Below are positions 16,381 through 26,315 of a stretch of 64,000 nt of DNA, piece by piece. Below the pieces are notes generated by a model. That model ran no database searches. It saw only the letters and a program-made list of their open reading frames with translations, and was not told the origin of the DNA. Made by a program: the position numbers and the translations under genes. Numbering within the stretch: the first letter of the stretch is position 1; each line of letters starts with the position of its first letter. Location: positions 60,311-124,310 of the forward strand of contig JACRAT010000021.1 in the NCBI GenBank assembly GCA_016234685.1. The letters are read 5' to 3'. This DNA comes from Nitrosomonadales bacterium (GTDB lineage Bacteria > Pseudomonadota > Gammaproteobacteria > Burkholderiales > Gallionellaceae).

Positions 16381-16386
16381 TATAAT
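16381..16386 (+). promoter_or_regulatory. -10 element of the pnt promoter
   Basis: TATAAT sits 62 bases before the pntAA start. No good -35 hexamer is visible at the expected distance. Transcription from here would start near 16393 and read straight into the leader hairpin at 16401-16425. Confidence 0.5.
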
Positions 16387-16400
16387 CCGCACCAAAATAG

Positions 16401-16425
16401 CGCCCGGTACATCCGGGCGTTTTTT
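16401..16425 (+). terminator. Terminator-like hairpin in the pntAA leader (possible attenuator)
   Basis: CGCCCGG, loop TACAT, CCGGGCG is followed by TTTTTT. It lies between the -10 element and the pntAA ribosome binding site (GAGGAG), so transcripts must pass it to express the transhydrogenase. Confidence 0.7.
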
Positions 16426-16447
16426 CAGAGTTCAGAGGAGAAACTTC

Positions 16448-17572
16448 ATGCGTATAGGTATTCCTGCGGAAACGTGCGCAGGCGAAACCCGGGTGGCGGC
16501 GACGCCGGAAACGGTGAAGAAGATGGTGGCGGCAGGCCACCAAGTGCTGGTGCAGCAAGGTGCTGGCGACGGCGCGAGCATCCCCGATGCGGATTTTCAG
16601 ACGGCAGGCGCGGCCTTGGTCGGCTTGGCCGATCTGTATGCGCAGGCCGAGATCGTCCTCAAGGTGAAAGCGCCGAACGATGCCGAACTGGCGCAACTCA
16701 ATGCGGGCACGGCGCTGATCGGCCTGTTGATGCCGCACAAGTCCGAGCTGGTCGCAGCCTACGCCCAGCAGGGCATTACCGCTTTCTCGATGGAAAAGCT
16801 GCCGCGCACCACGCGCGCGCAGGCGATGGACGTGCTGTCGTCGCAGGCCAACATCGCCGGTTACAAATCGGTGATCGTCGCCGCTACGCTCTACAAACGC
16901 TTCATGCCTATGCTGATGACCGCAGCCGGGACGGTGAAAGCCGCCCGCGTGGTGGTGCTGGGCGTGGGTGTGGCGGGCTTGCAGGCCATCGCCACCGCCA
17001 AGCGGCTGGGTGCAGTGATCGAAGCGTCAGACGTGCGTCCGGCGGTGAAGGAACAGGTCGAATCGCTGGGCGCGAAGTTCATCGACGTGCCTTACGAGAC
17101 TGACGAAGAACGTGAGTGCGCAAAGGGGGTGGGCGGTTATGCGCGCCCGATGCCGCAAAGCTGGCTGGATAGGCAGAAGGCGGAAGTCGCCAAGCGCGTC
17201 GCTGCTGCCGACATCGTCATCACCACCGCCCTGATCCCCGGCCGGGCCGCGCCCGTGCTGGTGACCGAAGAGATGGTGAAGAGCATGAAGCCCGGCTCGG
17301 TGATCGTCGATCTGGCGGTCGAGGCGGGCGGCAACTGCCCCTTGTCCGAACTGAATCAGATCGTGGTCAAGCACGGCGTCACACTGGTGGGCGACGCCAA
17401 TCTGGCGGCGTCGGTGGCGGCGGACGCCTCCGCGCTGTATGCCCGCAACCTGCTCAACTTCCTCAACCTGCTGTGCGATCCCAAGGCGGGCGGGGTGATG
17501 AACGTCAATCGTGAAGACGACATCATCGCTGGCACGCTGCTGTGTATCGGCGGTGAGCTGGTGACCAAATAG
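16448..17572 (+). CDS. pntAA: NAD(P) transhydrogenase subunit alpha part 1 (dI)
   Basis: The 374-residue soluble NAD(H)-binding domain I belongs to the proton-translocating transhydrogenase, which uses the proton gradient to make NADPH from [24 protein letters not shown] is the family N-terminus, [22 protein letters not shown] is the Rossmann nucleotide site and the PMPQSW segment matches the mobile loop. The split alpha subunit (dI separate from the membrane part) is the form found in many non-enteric bacteria. It is first in a three-gene operon; ATG 16448 has GAGGAG upstream. Confidence 0.96.
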   Translation: MRIGIPAETCAGETRVAATPETVKKMVAAGHQVLVQQGAGDGASIPDADFQTAGAALVGLADLYAQAEIVLKVKAPNDAELAQLNAGTALIGLLMPHKSELVAAYAQQGITAFSMEKLPRTTRAQAMDVLSSQANIAGYKSVIVAATLYKRFMPMLMTAAGTVKAARVVVLGVGVAGLQAIATAKRLGAVIEASDVRPAVKEQVESLGAKFIDVPYETDEERECAKGVGGYARPMPQSWLDRQKAEVAKRVAAADIVITTALIPGRAAPVLVTEEMVKSMKPGSVIVDLAVEAGGNCPLSELNQIVVKHGVTLVGDANLAASVAADASALYARNLLNFLNLLCDPKAGGVMNVNREDDIIAGTLLCIGGELVTK

Positions 17573-17648
17573 CAGGGAAGCAGGGGCAGGGCGTGGCGCG
17601 CAGCGCCGGGTAGGCCGCCCTCTCCGCATAATTTACAGGAGCAATTCA

Positions 17649-17945
17649 ATGAGTGGTGTAGTCGATCCTTTTGTTCTCAATCTCACGGTGTTCGTGCTGG
17701 CGATCTTCGTCGGCTATCACGTGGTGTGGAACGTCACGCCTGCCTTGCACACGCCGCTGATGGCGGTGACCAATGCCATCTCCGGCATCATCATCGTCGG
17801 TGCGATGCTGGCGGCAGGCCCGCAGGAGCTGGATGCCGGAACGGTGCTGGGGCTGGTGGCCGTGGCGCTGGCGGCGGTCAACGTGTTCGGCGGCTTTTTG
17901 GTGACGCAGCGTATGCTGGATATGTTCAAGAAGAAGGGTAAGTAA
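17649..17945 (+). CDS. pntAB: NAD(P) transhydrogenase subunit alpha part 2 (membrane)
   Basis: The 98-residue protein has three hydrophobic segments ([48 protein letters not shown]) and a basic end (MFKKKGK). It supplies part of the proton channel (dII). ACAGGAG precedes the ATG. The stop is immediately adjacent to the pntB start, which implies coupled translation. Confidence 0.95.
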   Translation: MSGVVDPFVLNLTVFVLAIFVGYHVVWNVTPALHTPLMAVTNAISGIIIVGAMLAAGPQELDAGTVLGLVAVALAAVNVFGGFLVTQRMLDMFKKKGK

Positions 17946-19337
17946 ATGTCGGCCAATTCTGTCGCGCTCGCCTATCTGGGCGCAGCCATCCTGTTCATCC
18001 TCGCCCTCAAGGGCTTGAGCTCCCCGGTCTCCGCACGTCGCGGCAATCTGTTCGGCATGGTCGGCATGACCATCGCCGTCGTCACCACGCTGACGGTGAC
18101 CCACAACGTGTTCTTCATCCTGATTGCCATCGCTATCGGCGGCGGCATCGGCGCGCTGGTGGCGCGCCGCATCCAGATGACGGCGATGCCCGAGCTGGTG
18201 GCGGCGATGCACTCGCTGGTCGGCTTGGCGGCAGTGCTGATCGCCATGTCGGCGTTCAACAATCCGGTCGCCTACGGCATCGCCCTGCCGGGCGAGATGC
18301 TCCATGCGGCCAACCGCATCGAGTTGTTCATCGGCACTTTCGTCGGCGCGATCACCTTCACCGGTTCTATCATCGCCTTCGGCAAGTTGTCCGGCAAACT
18401 CTCGGGCAAGCCGCTGCGCTTCGCCGGGCAGCATTGGCTGAATCTGGGCTTGGGCATCGCCATGGTCGGCTTCGGCATCGCCTTCTTCCTCGACCCGTCC
18501 TGGACACCGTTCCTGATCATGACCGCCATCGCCTTGTTGCTGGGCGTGCTGCTGATCGTGCCTATCGGCGGGGCGGACATGCCGGTGGTGGTGTCGATGC
18601 TCAACTCCTATTCCGGCTGGGCGGCGGCGGGCATCGGCTTCACGCTGAACAACAACATGCTCATCATCGCGGGTTCGCTGGTGGGCAGCTCGGGCGCGAT
18701 CCTGTCTTACATCATGTGTAAGGCGATGAACCGCGCCTTCCTGAATGTGATCCTCGGCGGCTTCGGCGGCGGAGAAGGGGCGGTAGCCGAAGACAACGGC
18801 GTGCAGAAGACCTATCGCAGCGGCAGCGCCGACGATGCGGCCTTCCTGATGGGCAATGCCGACTCCGTCATCATCGTTCCCGGTTACGGCTTGGCGGTGG
18901 CGCGTGCGCAGCACGCCATCAACGAGATGTCCAAGATGCTCTCCGAAAAGGGCATCAAGGTGCGTTACGCTATCCATCCAGTGGCCGGGCGGATGCCGGG
19001 CCACATGAACGTGCTGCTGGCCGAGGCCGAAGTGCCTTACGACCAGGTGGTCGAGATGGACGAGATCAATAACGATTTCGCCGACACCGATGTGGTACTG
19101 GTGATCGGCGCCAACGACGTGGTCAATCCCGCCGCCAAGACCGATCCGAACAGCCCGATCTTTGGTATGCCCATCCTCGAAGCCCACAAGGCGCGCACCG
19201 TGATGGTGGTGAAGCGTTCGATGGCGGCTGGTTACGCTGGTCTGGACAACGACCTGTTCTACATGGACAAGACCATGATGGTATTCGGCGACGCCAAGAA
19301 GGTGGTCGAGGATGTGATCAAGGCCTTGCAGCACTGA
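17946..19337 (+). CDS. pntB: NAD(P) transhydrogenase subunit beta
   Basis: The 463-residue protein combines about nine membrane helices with the NADP(H)-binding domain III at its C-terminus. In dIII the conserved stretches VIIVPGYGLAVARAQHAI and YAIHPVAGRMPGHMNVLLAEA are clear, as are VIGANDVVNPAAKTDP and VVKRSMAAGYAGLDN. It completes the pntAA-AB-B operon and is followed by a terminator. Confidence 0.97.
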   Translation: MSANSVALAYLGAAILFILALKGLSSPVSARRGNLFGMVGMTIAVVTTLTVTHNVFFILIAIAIGGGIGALVARRIQMTAMPELVAAMHSLVGLAAVLIAMSAFNNPVAYGIALPGEMLHAANRIELFIGTFVGAITFTGSIIAFGKLSGKLSGKPLRFAGQHWLNLGLGIAMVGFGIAFFLDPSWTPFLIMTAIALLLGVLLIVPIGGADMPVVVSMLNSYSGWAAAGIGFTLNNNMLIIAGSLVGSSGAILSYIMCKAMNRAFLNVILGGFGGGEGAVAEDNGVQKTYRSGSADDAAFLMGNADSVIIVPGYGLAVARAQHAINEMSKMLSEKGIKVRYAIHPVAGRMPGHMNVLLAEAEVPYDQVVEMDEINNDFADTDVVLVIGANDVVNPAAKTDPNSPIFGMPILEAHKARTVMVVKRSMAAGYAGLDNDLFYMDKTMMVFGDAKKVVEDVIKALQH

Positions 19338-19362
19338 GAGTTAGCCACTTTCCTACCTAAAA

Positions 19363-19393
19363 CGACGCCCGCTTCTGCGGGCGTCGGTGTTTT
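19363..19393 (+). terminator. Intrinsic terminator of the pnt operon
   Basis: CGACGCCCGC (19363-19372), loop TTCT and GCGGGCGTCG (19377-19386) form a perfect 10-bp stem followed by GTGTTTT. Confidence 0.9.
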
Positions 19394-19473
19394 GAGCATC
19401 CGGCTGTTGCCAGAGTATGGCTCTCGGATATACTGCGTAAAGCTGTTCACATACTTCGATCTCAGGGGACCAC

Positions 19474-22400
19474 TTGAACTTGCCGCTTCACTACTCGGGG
19501 AAAGACCTGCTGCGCCTTGTCGCTACGGCATTGTTGTACTTTCTGGGCGCCAAGATCGGCCTGATCTTCTCGCTGGTGGGGAGTTCGGTGACCTTGTTCT
19601 GGATGCCGGCGGGCATCGCACTGGCGGCCTTGCTGCTGTATGGCTACGGGATGTGGCCGGGTGTGTTGCTTGGCGCGATACTCGGCAATCTGGCGACGGG
19701 GCTGTCGGCTGCGTTCGAGATTGCTCTCGGCAGTACGCTGGAGGCGGTCGCCGGTGCTTGGCTGCTGCGCCGTTTCGTCTTCAATCTGACCATGCCGGAG
19801 AATCGCGACATCTTCCTGTTGTTGGCGACGGCCTTGCTGACTGCTTTACTCAGTGCATTGCTCGGTGTGTTCTGGCTAGGCTACAACGGGCTGATGCCGT
19901 GGGATGCCTATCTTCCCGCGATGGCCTACTGGTGGATGGGCGATACGCTGGGCATCCTGCTGTTCACCTCGCTGATTCTGGCTTGGGCGCAGCACAAACC
20001 CATGCAATGGACCGCGCCGCTGGTGCGCGAGGCGATACTTCATGCGCTGCTGCTGGTGTTCTTCTGTGCGCTGGTGTTCAGTGATCTGTCCATAGCGTTG
20101 TTCGACACTTCCATCGGGCCGTTCATACTGCTGCCGCTGATCGTCTGGTCGGCCTTGCGCTTCAACATGCGCCACGCCCTGCTTTCCACCAGCTTCGTGT
20201 TCTTGCTCTCGATCTTGGGCATGGTGCTGGAGATCGGCGTGTTCGCTCCAGTGACACTGGAGAGCATCCGCGAGCTGTGGATATTCAATCTGGCGATGGG
20301 CGTGACGGCGCTGTTCATGGCGGTTTCCAGCTACCAACTCCGCCGCAGCAATTATCTGCTGGCGCAGAACGAGGCCAGCCTGAATCGCGCCCAGTCTGTG
20401 GCAGGCATGGGGAGCTGGTGTCTGGAGATCCCTGACGACTATCTGAAGTGGTCGGCTGAGACCTACCGCATCTTTGGCAAGGAGCCGGGAACGCCGCTGA
20501 CTTTTCAGGATTTCTTGGACTGCATCCATGCGGATGATTTGGGCAGGGTCGGAGCTGCTTGGGCGGCTGCATTGCAGGGCGCGGACTACGATATCGAGCA
20601 CCGCATCGTGGTGGACGGGCAGATCAAGTGGGTGCGCGAAAGCGCACAGATCGACTTTGCTCCGGGGGGAGGCGCGTTGCGCGGCATCGGGGTGGTGAGC
20701 GACATCACTGCGCAGAAACGGGCCGAGGAGGAACGCAATCGCTCGCAGCAGATGTTGCAATCGGTACTCGATGCCGTGCCGGTGCGTATCTTCTGGAAAG
20801 ACCGTGATTCGCGCTTCATCGGAGCGAACGATCTGTTGCTCAATGACATGGGGCTGGAGAGTGTCGCGCAGTTGATCGGCAAATCGGATGTGGATTTCTA
20901 CCCTGAATATGCCGCGACCTTCCGTGCTGAGGATCTACAGGTGATGACGAGTGGGCAGAGCATCATCAACCACGAGGCTATGTTCCGCGAGGTGGATGGC
21001 TCGTATCGCTGCCAGTTGGTCAGCAAGGTTCCGCTGCGTGACGATAGCGAGGAGATCATCGGCGTGCTGGTCACTTATACCGATGTGACCGAGCGCAAGC
21101 GTGCCGAAGAGAGCCTGAGATTGGCTGCCAAGGTGTTCGAGAGCAGCGGCGAAGCCATCGTCATCACTGACGCCAAGGCCAACATCGTTGCCGTCAACGA
21201 CACCTTCACTCAGCTCACCGGCTATCGGGCGGACGAGGTGCTGGGCCGGAATCCTCGCCTATTGTCTTCCGGCATCCATGATGCGGAGTTCTATCGGGCC
21301 ATGTGGGAATCGATCACCCAGCAGGGATACTGGCGCGGTGAGATCGAGGACAAGGACAAGAGTGGCCGTGTCTATCCCAAGTGGATGTCGATCAATGCCG
21401 TGAAGAACGAGCAGGGCGAAGTGACGCATTACATCTCCATCGCCAGCGACATCACCGAACGCAAAGAGGCGGAGCACAATATCCAGATGCTGGCCTTCCA
21501 CGACGTGTTGACCGGCCTGCCCAATCGCACCCTGATGCGCGACCGTCTGGAGCAGATGATCGCGGCGGCGCACCGCGACAGCGGGCAGCTCTCGCTGTTG
21601 TTCCTTGATCTCGATCGCTTCAAATACGTCAACGATTCGATGGGCCACACGGTCGGTGACAAGCTGCTGCAATCGGTGGCGCGACGCCTGCTCGAATGCG
21701 TGCGCGAAGGTGACACCGTAGCGCGCATCGGCGGTGATGAGTTCATCGTGTTGCTGCGCGAGGCCAACAAGGACGGTGCGGCCCGCGTGGCCAGCAAGAT
21801 CATCCAGGTGCTGGCCGAGCCGTTCGAGATCGAGACCGTGCAGATCGTCACCCACACCAGCATCGGCGTCTGCGTCTACCCTGACAATGCATCGGATAGC
21901 GACACGCTCATCAAGAATGCCGACGTGGCGATGTATCGCGCCAAGGACGAGGGTCGCAACAACTTCCAGTTCTTCGCCGAAGAGATGAACTTTCGCGCCA
22001 CGCACATCTTCCTGATGGAAAAAGACCTGCGTGGCGCACTGGAGCAGAAACAGTTCCTGCTGCATTACCAGCCGCAGGTCGATCTGGCCAGCGGTTTGGT
22101 TTGCGGTGCAGAAGCACTGATCCGCTGGCGGCATCCTGAAAAGGGGTTCATCTCGCCCGCAGAATTCATCCCCGTGGCGGAAGAGACCGGGCAGATCGTC
22201 GCCATCGGCGAATGGGTGCTGCGCACTGCCTGCGCGCAACTCGCCGAGTGGCGCAGGCTTGGCCTGCCGGTCTTCCCGGTGGCAGTGAACCTTTCCATCC
22301 GCCAATTGCTCCAGCCGGCGTTGGTCAATCTAGTCAGCGAAGTGCTGGCAGAGACCGGTCTAGCACCGGGCGATCTGGAACTGGAGATCACCGAGGGCAT

Positions 22401-22782
22401 TATGATGGGCGACACCAAATCAGCGCTGGCCTTCCTCGCCAAGATGCATGAGATGGGCGTGCAACTCTCCATCGACGACTTCGGCACGGGCTTTTCCAGC
22501 CTCAATTACCTGAAGAATCTGCCGGTGGACAAGCTCAAGATCGACCAGTCTTTCGTGCGTGACATCGAGACCGACACCAGCGATGCTGCCATCGTCCGCT
22601 CCATCATCAGCTTGGGTCACCGGCTCGAACTGCAAGTCATCGCCGAAGGCGTGGAGACGCTGGAGGAGTTGGATTTTCTGCGCATACGTGGTTGCGACCA
22701 GATCCAAGGCTATTACTTCAGTCGCCCCCTACCTGCCGACGAATTCGAGCGCTTCCTCAGTAGCAATCCCAAACTGGGCTGA
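19474..22782 (+). CDS. MASE1-PAS-GGDEF-EAL cyclic-di-GMP signalling protein
   Basis: The 1102-residue inner-membrane sensor has an N-terminal MASE1 region of about eight hydrophobic segments (to about residue 290), three PAS-type domains (about 300-665), then GGDEF and EAL domains. IGGDEF is intact near residue 753, with the inhibitory-site motif REGD five residues before it. In the EAL domain AEALIRWRHP, ELEITEG, DDFGTGFSSL and AEGVET are present, so both cyclase and phosphodiesterase may be active. The start is a TTG with CAGGGGA upstream. greB follows after five bases. Confidence 0.93.
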   Translation: MNLPLHYSGKDLLRLVATALLYFLGAKIGLIFSLVGSSVTLFWMPAGIALAALLLYGYGMWPGVLLGAILGNLATGLSAAFEIALGSTLEAVAGAWLLRRFVFNLTMPENRDIFLLLATALLTALLSALLGVFWLGYNGLMPWDAYLPAMAYWWMGDTLGILLFTSLILAWAQHKPMQWTAPLVREAILHALLLVFFCALVFSDLSIALFDTSIGPFILLPLIVWSALRFNMRHALLSTSFVFLLSILGMVLEIGVFAPVTLESIRELWIFNLAMGVTALFMAVSSYQLRRSNYLLAQNEASLNRAQSVAGMGSWCLEIPDDYLKWSAETYRIFGKEPGTPLTFQDFLDCIHADDLGRVGAAWAAALQGADYDIEHRIVVDGQIKWVRESAQIDFAPGGGALRGIGVVSDITAQKRAEEERNRSQQMLQSVLDAVPVRIFWKDRDSRFIGANDLLLNDMGLESVAQLIGKSDVDFYPEYAATFRAEDLQVMTSGQSIINHEAMFREVDGSYRCQLVSKVPLRDDSEEIIGVLVTYTDVTERKRAEESLRLAAKVFESSGEAIVITDAKANIVAVNDTFTQLTGYRADEVLGRNPRLLSSGIHDAEFYRAMWESITQQGYWRGEIEDKDKSGRVYPKWMSINAVKNEQGEVTHYISIASDITERKEAEHNIQMLAFHDVLTGLPNRTLMRDRLEQMIAAAHRDSGQLSLLFLDLDRFKYVNDSMGHTVGDKLLQSVARRLLECVREGDTVARIGGDEFIVLLREANKDGAARVASKIIQVLAEPFEIETVQIVTHTSIGVCVYPDNASDSDTLIKNADVAMYRAKDEGRNNFQFFAEEMNFRATHIFLMEKDLRGALEQKQFLLHYQPQVDLASGLVCGAEALIRWRHPEKGFISPAEFIPVAEETGQIVAIGEWVLRTACAQLAEWRRLGLPVFPVAVNLSIRQLLQPALVNLVSEVLAETGLAPGDLELEITEGIMMGDTKSALAFLAKMHEMGVQLSIDDFGTGFSSLNYLKNLPVDKLKIDQSFVRDIETDTSDAAIVRSIISLGHRLELQVIAEGVETLEELDFLRIRGCDQIQGYYFSRPLPADEFERFLSSNPKLG

Positions 22783-22787
22783 CCTCC

Positions 22788-23360
22788 ATGAGCAAAGCAT
22801 TCACCCGCGAGAACGACGAGGCCGAAGATGATGACGACCTCGACAACTCGCCCAAACTTCCCATCGGCACCAAGAATTACATCACGCCCGCCGGATTCCG
22901 CCGCTTGCAGGCGGAGCTGGACGAACTGTGGAAGATCGAGCGCCCGGCGCTGGTGAAGACCATCACTTGGGCCGCTTCCAACGGCGACCGCTCCGAGAAC
23001 GGCGATTACATCTACGGCAAGAAACGCTTGCGTGAGATGGATCGCCGCATCCGCTTTCTGCGCAAACGGCTGGAGAACGCCGCTGTGGTCGATCCCGCTG
23101 CGCGCGGCATCTGCGCTCAGATATTTTTCGGCGCGACGGTGACGGTGGAGCGGGGGGACGGGCTGGAAGCGACTTACAGCATCGTCGGGGTGGACGAAGC
23201 CGATGCCGGACGAGGTCTCATCAGCTGGGTCTCGCCCTTGGCGCTGGCCCTGTTCAAGGCCCGGGCGGACGATGTCGTCACCCTGCGCGGGCCGGGCGGG
23301 TTGGAAGAGCTGGTGGTGATCGAAGTGGTTTACCGCGAGATCATACTGGCGGGCGGTTGA
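22788..23360 (+). CDS. greB: Transcription elongation factor GreB
   Basis: The 190-residue protein stimulates cleavage of backtracked RNA in stalled RNA polymerase. It has the N-terminal coiled coil with the conserved basic and acidic tip (NGDRSENGDYIYGKKRLREMDRRIRFL) and the C-terminal FKBP-like domain (FFGATVTVERGDG, YSIVGVDEAD). An acidic extension (ENDEAEDDDDLDN) precedes the usual start of the fold. Its 3' end overlaps the convergent DUF4149 gene by 20 bases. Confidence 0.95.
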   Translation: MSKAFTRENDEAEDDDDLDNSPKLPIGTKNYITPAGFRRLQAELDELWKIERPALVKTITWAASNGDRSENGDYIYGKKRLREMDRRIRFLRKRLENAAVVDPAARGICAQIFFGATVTVERGDGLEATYSIVGVDEADAGRGLISWVSPLALALFKARADDVVTLRGPGGLEELVVIEVVYREIILAGG

Positions 23361-23811
23361 GCCGGTTCGCGTAGACCACCAGCGCCGCGCCGAGCAGGCT
23401 CTGCAACAGGTAAAGGATGCTGGAAAGCCCGTGCAACATGCCGAACTGGCGGGCGAATTCGCTGTGCATCACTTCGGCGGGCAGAGCCTGCGCCTTGAGC
23501 GCGTTCATCATCGGCTGGATGCCGAAATGCGTCACCAGTGTCAGCAGCAACATCGCCAACACCAGCCGGAAAGTCGCTTGCCGCCAGACCGCCGCGCCGC
23601 TCGTCATCAGCCCGTACACCAGCAGATAGCCGCCGCAGACCAAGCCCAGCAGCGCCACCCGGTTGAACATCTCGCCCGCCAGCATCCCGGCCAGTTGCCG
23701 GTCCGGCTGGGAGAAGAACAACACCGGCGCAGCCAGATAACCGATGGCCCACAGACTGCCGACCCAGGCGGTGACGGCGAGTAAGGCGAGCAGGGCGGGG
23801 AGCTTTTTCAT
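23341..23811 (-). CDS. DUF4149-type membrane protein
   Basis: The 156-residue protein has four hydrophobic segments (LLALLAVTAWVGSLWAIGYL, VALLGLVCGGYLLVYGLM, FRLVLAMLLLTLVTHFGI and a C-terminal one) and the APVLFFSQPDRQLAGMLAGEMF motif typical of this family. The frame is open upstream into comEC antisense sequence, but the ATG at 23811 begins the first membrane helix. Function is unknown. Confidence 0.75.
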   Translation of the reverse strand: MKKLPALLALLAVTAWVGSLWAIGYLAAPVLFFSQPDRQLAGMLAGEMFNRVALLGLVCGGYLLVYGLMTSGAAVWRQATFRLVLAMLLLTLVTHFGIQPMMNALKAQALPAEVMHSEFARQFGMLHGLSSILYLLQSLLGAALVVYANRLNRPPV

Positions 23812-23885
23812 CGGGGTTTCCTGAGATTTTAGTGGGCGCGATTGTAGCGGAGTTTCCGGGCAGAAACTGAGCTGTAGCCCGGTAT

Positions 23886-26315
23886 CTAACCATCCGTACG
23901 ATGCCACCAATACCGCGCATGGCTCTGCCGCCAGCGTTCTAGCTTGAGTTCCGTTCCGTCCATTTCGACCAACAGCGCGCCGTCGGCATCTGAGCGCAAT
24001 AGTTCGCTGCCGCTGGCGCGGTAGCGTTCGACGACTTCTGGCTTGGGGTGGCCGAAGCGGTTGCGGTAGCCGGTGGTGAACACGGCGTAGCGGGGATGGA
24101 CGGCGGCGACGAAATCCGGGGTGGACGAGGTTTTGCTGCCGTGATGCGGTACGGAGAGCAGGGTGGCGGGGAGTCGCTCCGGGTGCAGCGCCAGCAGGCG
24201 TTGCTCGGCGCGCCGCTCGATGTCCGCCGCCAGCAGTACGCTGTGTCCGCCCGTGCTGATGCGCAGCACGCAGCCTAAGTCGTTGTCGTGCGTCTTCTGG
24301 CCTGCTTGCGCCTGCGCCGCTGGATGCAGGAACTCGAAGCGCACGCCGTCCCAGTTCCACTGCTGGCCGTCGGTGCAAGGGCTGGATCGCCAGCGGGTGG
24401 TACTTCCTTGTGTAGGACTTCCCTCATTCCCAGCCCCGCCCCCAGAGGGGGCGGGGAGCAACAGCGGATGCGTCGGCGGCAGTGAGCTGGCGATCATGCC
24501 GACGGGCAGGGCTTGCAGGATGGAGGCTGCGCCGCCGGTGTGGTCGATGTCGTCGTGGCTGAGCACCAGCGTGTCCAGACTGGCGATGCCCTGCGCGCGT
24601 AGCGAGGGGACGAGGATGCGGTTGCCGCTGTCGGCTTCGCCGGAGAAATCCGGCCCGGTGTCGTAGAGCAGGGCGTGGTCGTGGGTCTGGGCGGCGATGG
24701 CCGTGCCTTGCCCGACATCGAACACGATGAGGCGCAGCGTGCCGGGCGGAGGTGTCTCAGGGCGGACGAGGAACAGCGGCAACAGCATCAGCAGCCCCAG
24801 CCAGCGCGCGGGAAAGCCGCGCGGCAACAGTATCCAGATCACGCCCGCCAAACCGAGGAACAGCGCCCAGAGCGGCGGGGCGTGCTGCGTCCACACCGCC
24901 GCCGGTGCTGTCGCCAGCCATTCCAGCGCTGCGCCGACGCCGCTCATCACCCAGTGTGCCAGCCACAGCGGCCCGTCCCAAGGTTGGGCTGCGCCCAGCA
25001 AGGTGAGCGGGACGATGATCAGGCTGACCAGCGGGATGGCGAAGGCGTTGGCCAGCGGCGCGACCAGCGAGACTTGCTGGAACAGCACCAGCAGCGCGGG
25101 GATCAGGCCGAGCAGCATGGCCCATTGCACTTTGGCGTATTCCGCAAGCCAGTGGCGTGCGCCTAGCCGATTGGCCGAGATGTAGAGAATAAGGCCGACC
25201 GCGCCGAAGGAGAGCCAGAATCCCGGCGACAGCACCGCCCACGGGTCGGCCAGCAGCACGCTGAACAGGGCCGCTGCCAGAATCTGCGCGGGCGCGATGG
25301 TGCGCGACAAAAGCAGCGCCGCTGCCACAGTCGCCAGCATGTACACCGTGCGCTGGGCCGGCACGGCGAAACCGGAGAGCAGCGCGTAGCCCAGCGCCAC
25401 CAGTAATCCCGCCAGCGCCGCAGCCTTGCGCGCGGGCAGGCGTAGCGTGAGCCGGGCACTGCACCGCCAAAAACCATACACCAGCGCGAAAGTCAGTCCG
25501 CTCAACATGGTGATATGCAAGCCGGAGATCGACATCAGATGGTTGACCCCGGTGCGGGTGAATACCTGCCATTGCGCGGCGGGGATGCTGTCCTGATCGC
25601 CGATGGCCAGCGCGGTGAGTACGCCTGCGTAAGGCTGGTACTCCCCGCTGGGGGAGGGGGAGCTGTCAGAGACCAAGGTGTTTTGGAAACGCGATCTCAC
25701 CCCCTCGCGCCAGCGCTCGATCTGATAGCCCCAACCCGCCGCCCGCTCATCCACGCGCAGATTCGCACCCTTGCGATACACATAGCCAGTGGCGCGGAGA
25801 TTGCGCTCCAGCAACCAGCCTTCGTAATCGAAACCGTAAGGATTGGCGCTGCCGTGCGGTTGTTTGAGGCGCACCGTCAGATGCCAGCGTTCACCTGCGT
25901 GGAGGGCGAGCGGCGCGTCCTTTGCGGATTCGTAGGTGGCGAGCTGGAGGTGGCTGGGGACGTGCGTGCCGGGCGTCAGTACCCGTTCGACATCGAAGAC
26001 GAAACGCAGGCCGCGTTCATGTTGCCGGGGCAACTCGGCGACTACGCCGATCAACTCGATGTCGCGCCCTTGCCAGTCGGCGGGTAGCGCATCGTCCAGC
26101 CTTTGCGCGGCGAAGAAGGCGGCGTGGAAGATGCCGAGTGAGGCAGCGAAAACGGCCAGCAATCCCCAGCGCAGGCCGCCGCGCCAGCCATTGCGCGGCA
26201 ACAGCCAAGCCAGCGCCGATCCTGCCGCCAGCCAGCCGATGGCGGGCGCAGGCAACGTCGCCTGTTGTTGCAGCCACCAGACTCCGGCGGCGAAGAAAAG
26301 CACGAAGGAAATCAT
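23886..26315 (-). CDS. comEC: DNA uptake channel protein ComEC/Rec2
   Basis: The 809-residue protein has an N-terminal DUF4131-type region, the central competence domain with many membrane helices (TGVNHLMSISGLHITMLSG is the signature) and a C-terminal metallo-beta-lactamase-like domain (LVLSHDDIDHTGG, SVPHHGSKTSS). It would carry single-stranded DNA across the inner membrane during transformation. Two low-complexity stretches, SDSSPSPSGEYQ and PAPSGGGAGNEGSP, coincide with GC-rich palindromes in the DNA and look like in-frame insertions. Confidence 0.93.
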   Translation of the reverse strand: MISFVLFFAAGVWWLQQQATLPAPAIGWLAAGSALAWLLPRNGWRGGLRWGLLAVFAASLGIFHAAFFAAQRLDDALPADWQGRDIELIGVVAELPRQHERGLRFVFDVERVLTPGTHVPSHLQLATYESAKDAPLALHAGERWHLTVRLKQPHGSANPYGFDYEGWLLERNLRATGYVYRKGANLRVDERAAGWGYQIERWREGVRSRFQNTLVSDSSPSPSGEYQPYAGVLTALAIGDQDSIPAAQWQVFTRTGVNHLMSISGLHITMLSGLTFALVYGFWRCSARLTLRLPARKAAALAGLLVALGYALLSGFAVPAQRTVYMLATVAAALLLSRTIAPAQILAAALFSVLLADPWAVLSPGFWLSFGAVGLILYISANRLGARHWLAEYAKVQWAMLLGLIPALLVLFQQVSLVAPLANAFAIPLVSLIIVPLTLLGAAQPWDGPLWLAHWVMSGVGAALEWLATAPAAVWTQHAPPLWALFLGLAGVIWILLPRGFPARWLGLLMLLPLFLVRPETPPPGTLRLIVFDVGQGTAIAAQTHDHALLYDTGPDFSGEADSGNRILVPSLRAQGIASLDTLVLSHDDIDHTGGAASILQALPVGMIASSLPPTHPLLLPAPSGGGAGNEGSPTQGSTTRWRSSPCTDGQQWNWDGVRFEFLHPAAQAQAGQKTHDNDLGCVLRISTGGHSVLLAADIERRAEQRLLALHPERLPATLLSVPHHGSKTSSTPDFVAAVHPRYAVFTTGYRNRFGHPKPEVVERYRASGSELLRSDADGALLVEMDGTELKLERWRQSHARYWWHRTDG
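24434..24456. repeat. GC-rich palindrome within comEC
   Basis: CCCCGCCCCC, AGA, GGGGGCGGGG is a perfect 10-bp inverted repeat that encodes part of the PAPSGGGAGNEG insert of ComEC. Confidence 0.85.
25641..25656. repeat. Short palindrome within comEC
   Basis: CTCCCC, GCTG, GGGGAG forms a small stem and encodes SPSGE in the SDSSPSPSGEYQ insert, the second such element in this gene. Confidence 0.6.

Noticed and set aside
17646..19334. 562-residue ORF antisense to pntB
   Set aside because: It is His/Gln/Asp-rich low-complexity sequence mirroring the codon structure of the clear pntAB and pntB genes; no motif and no ribosome binding site.
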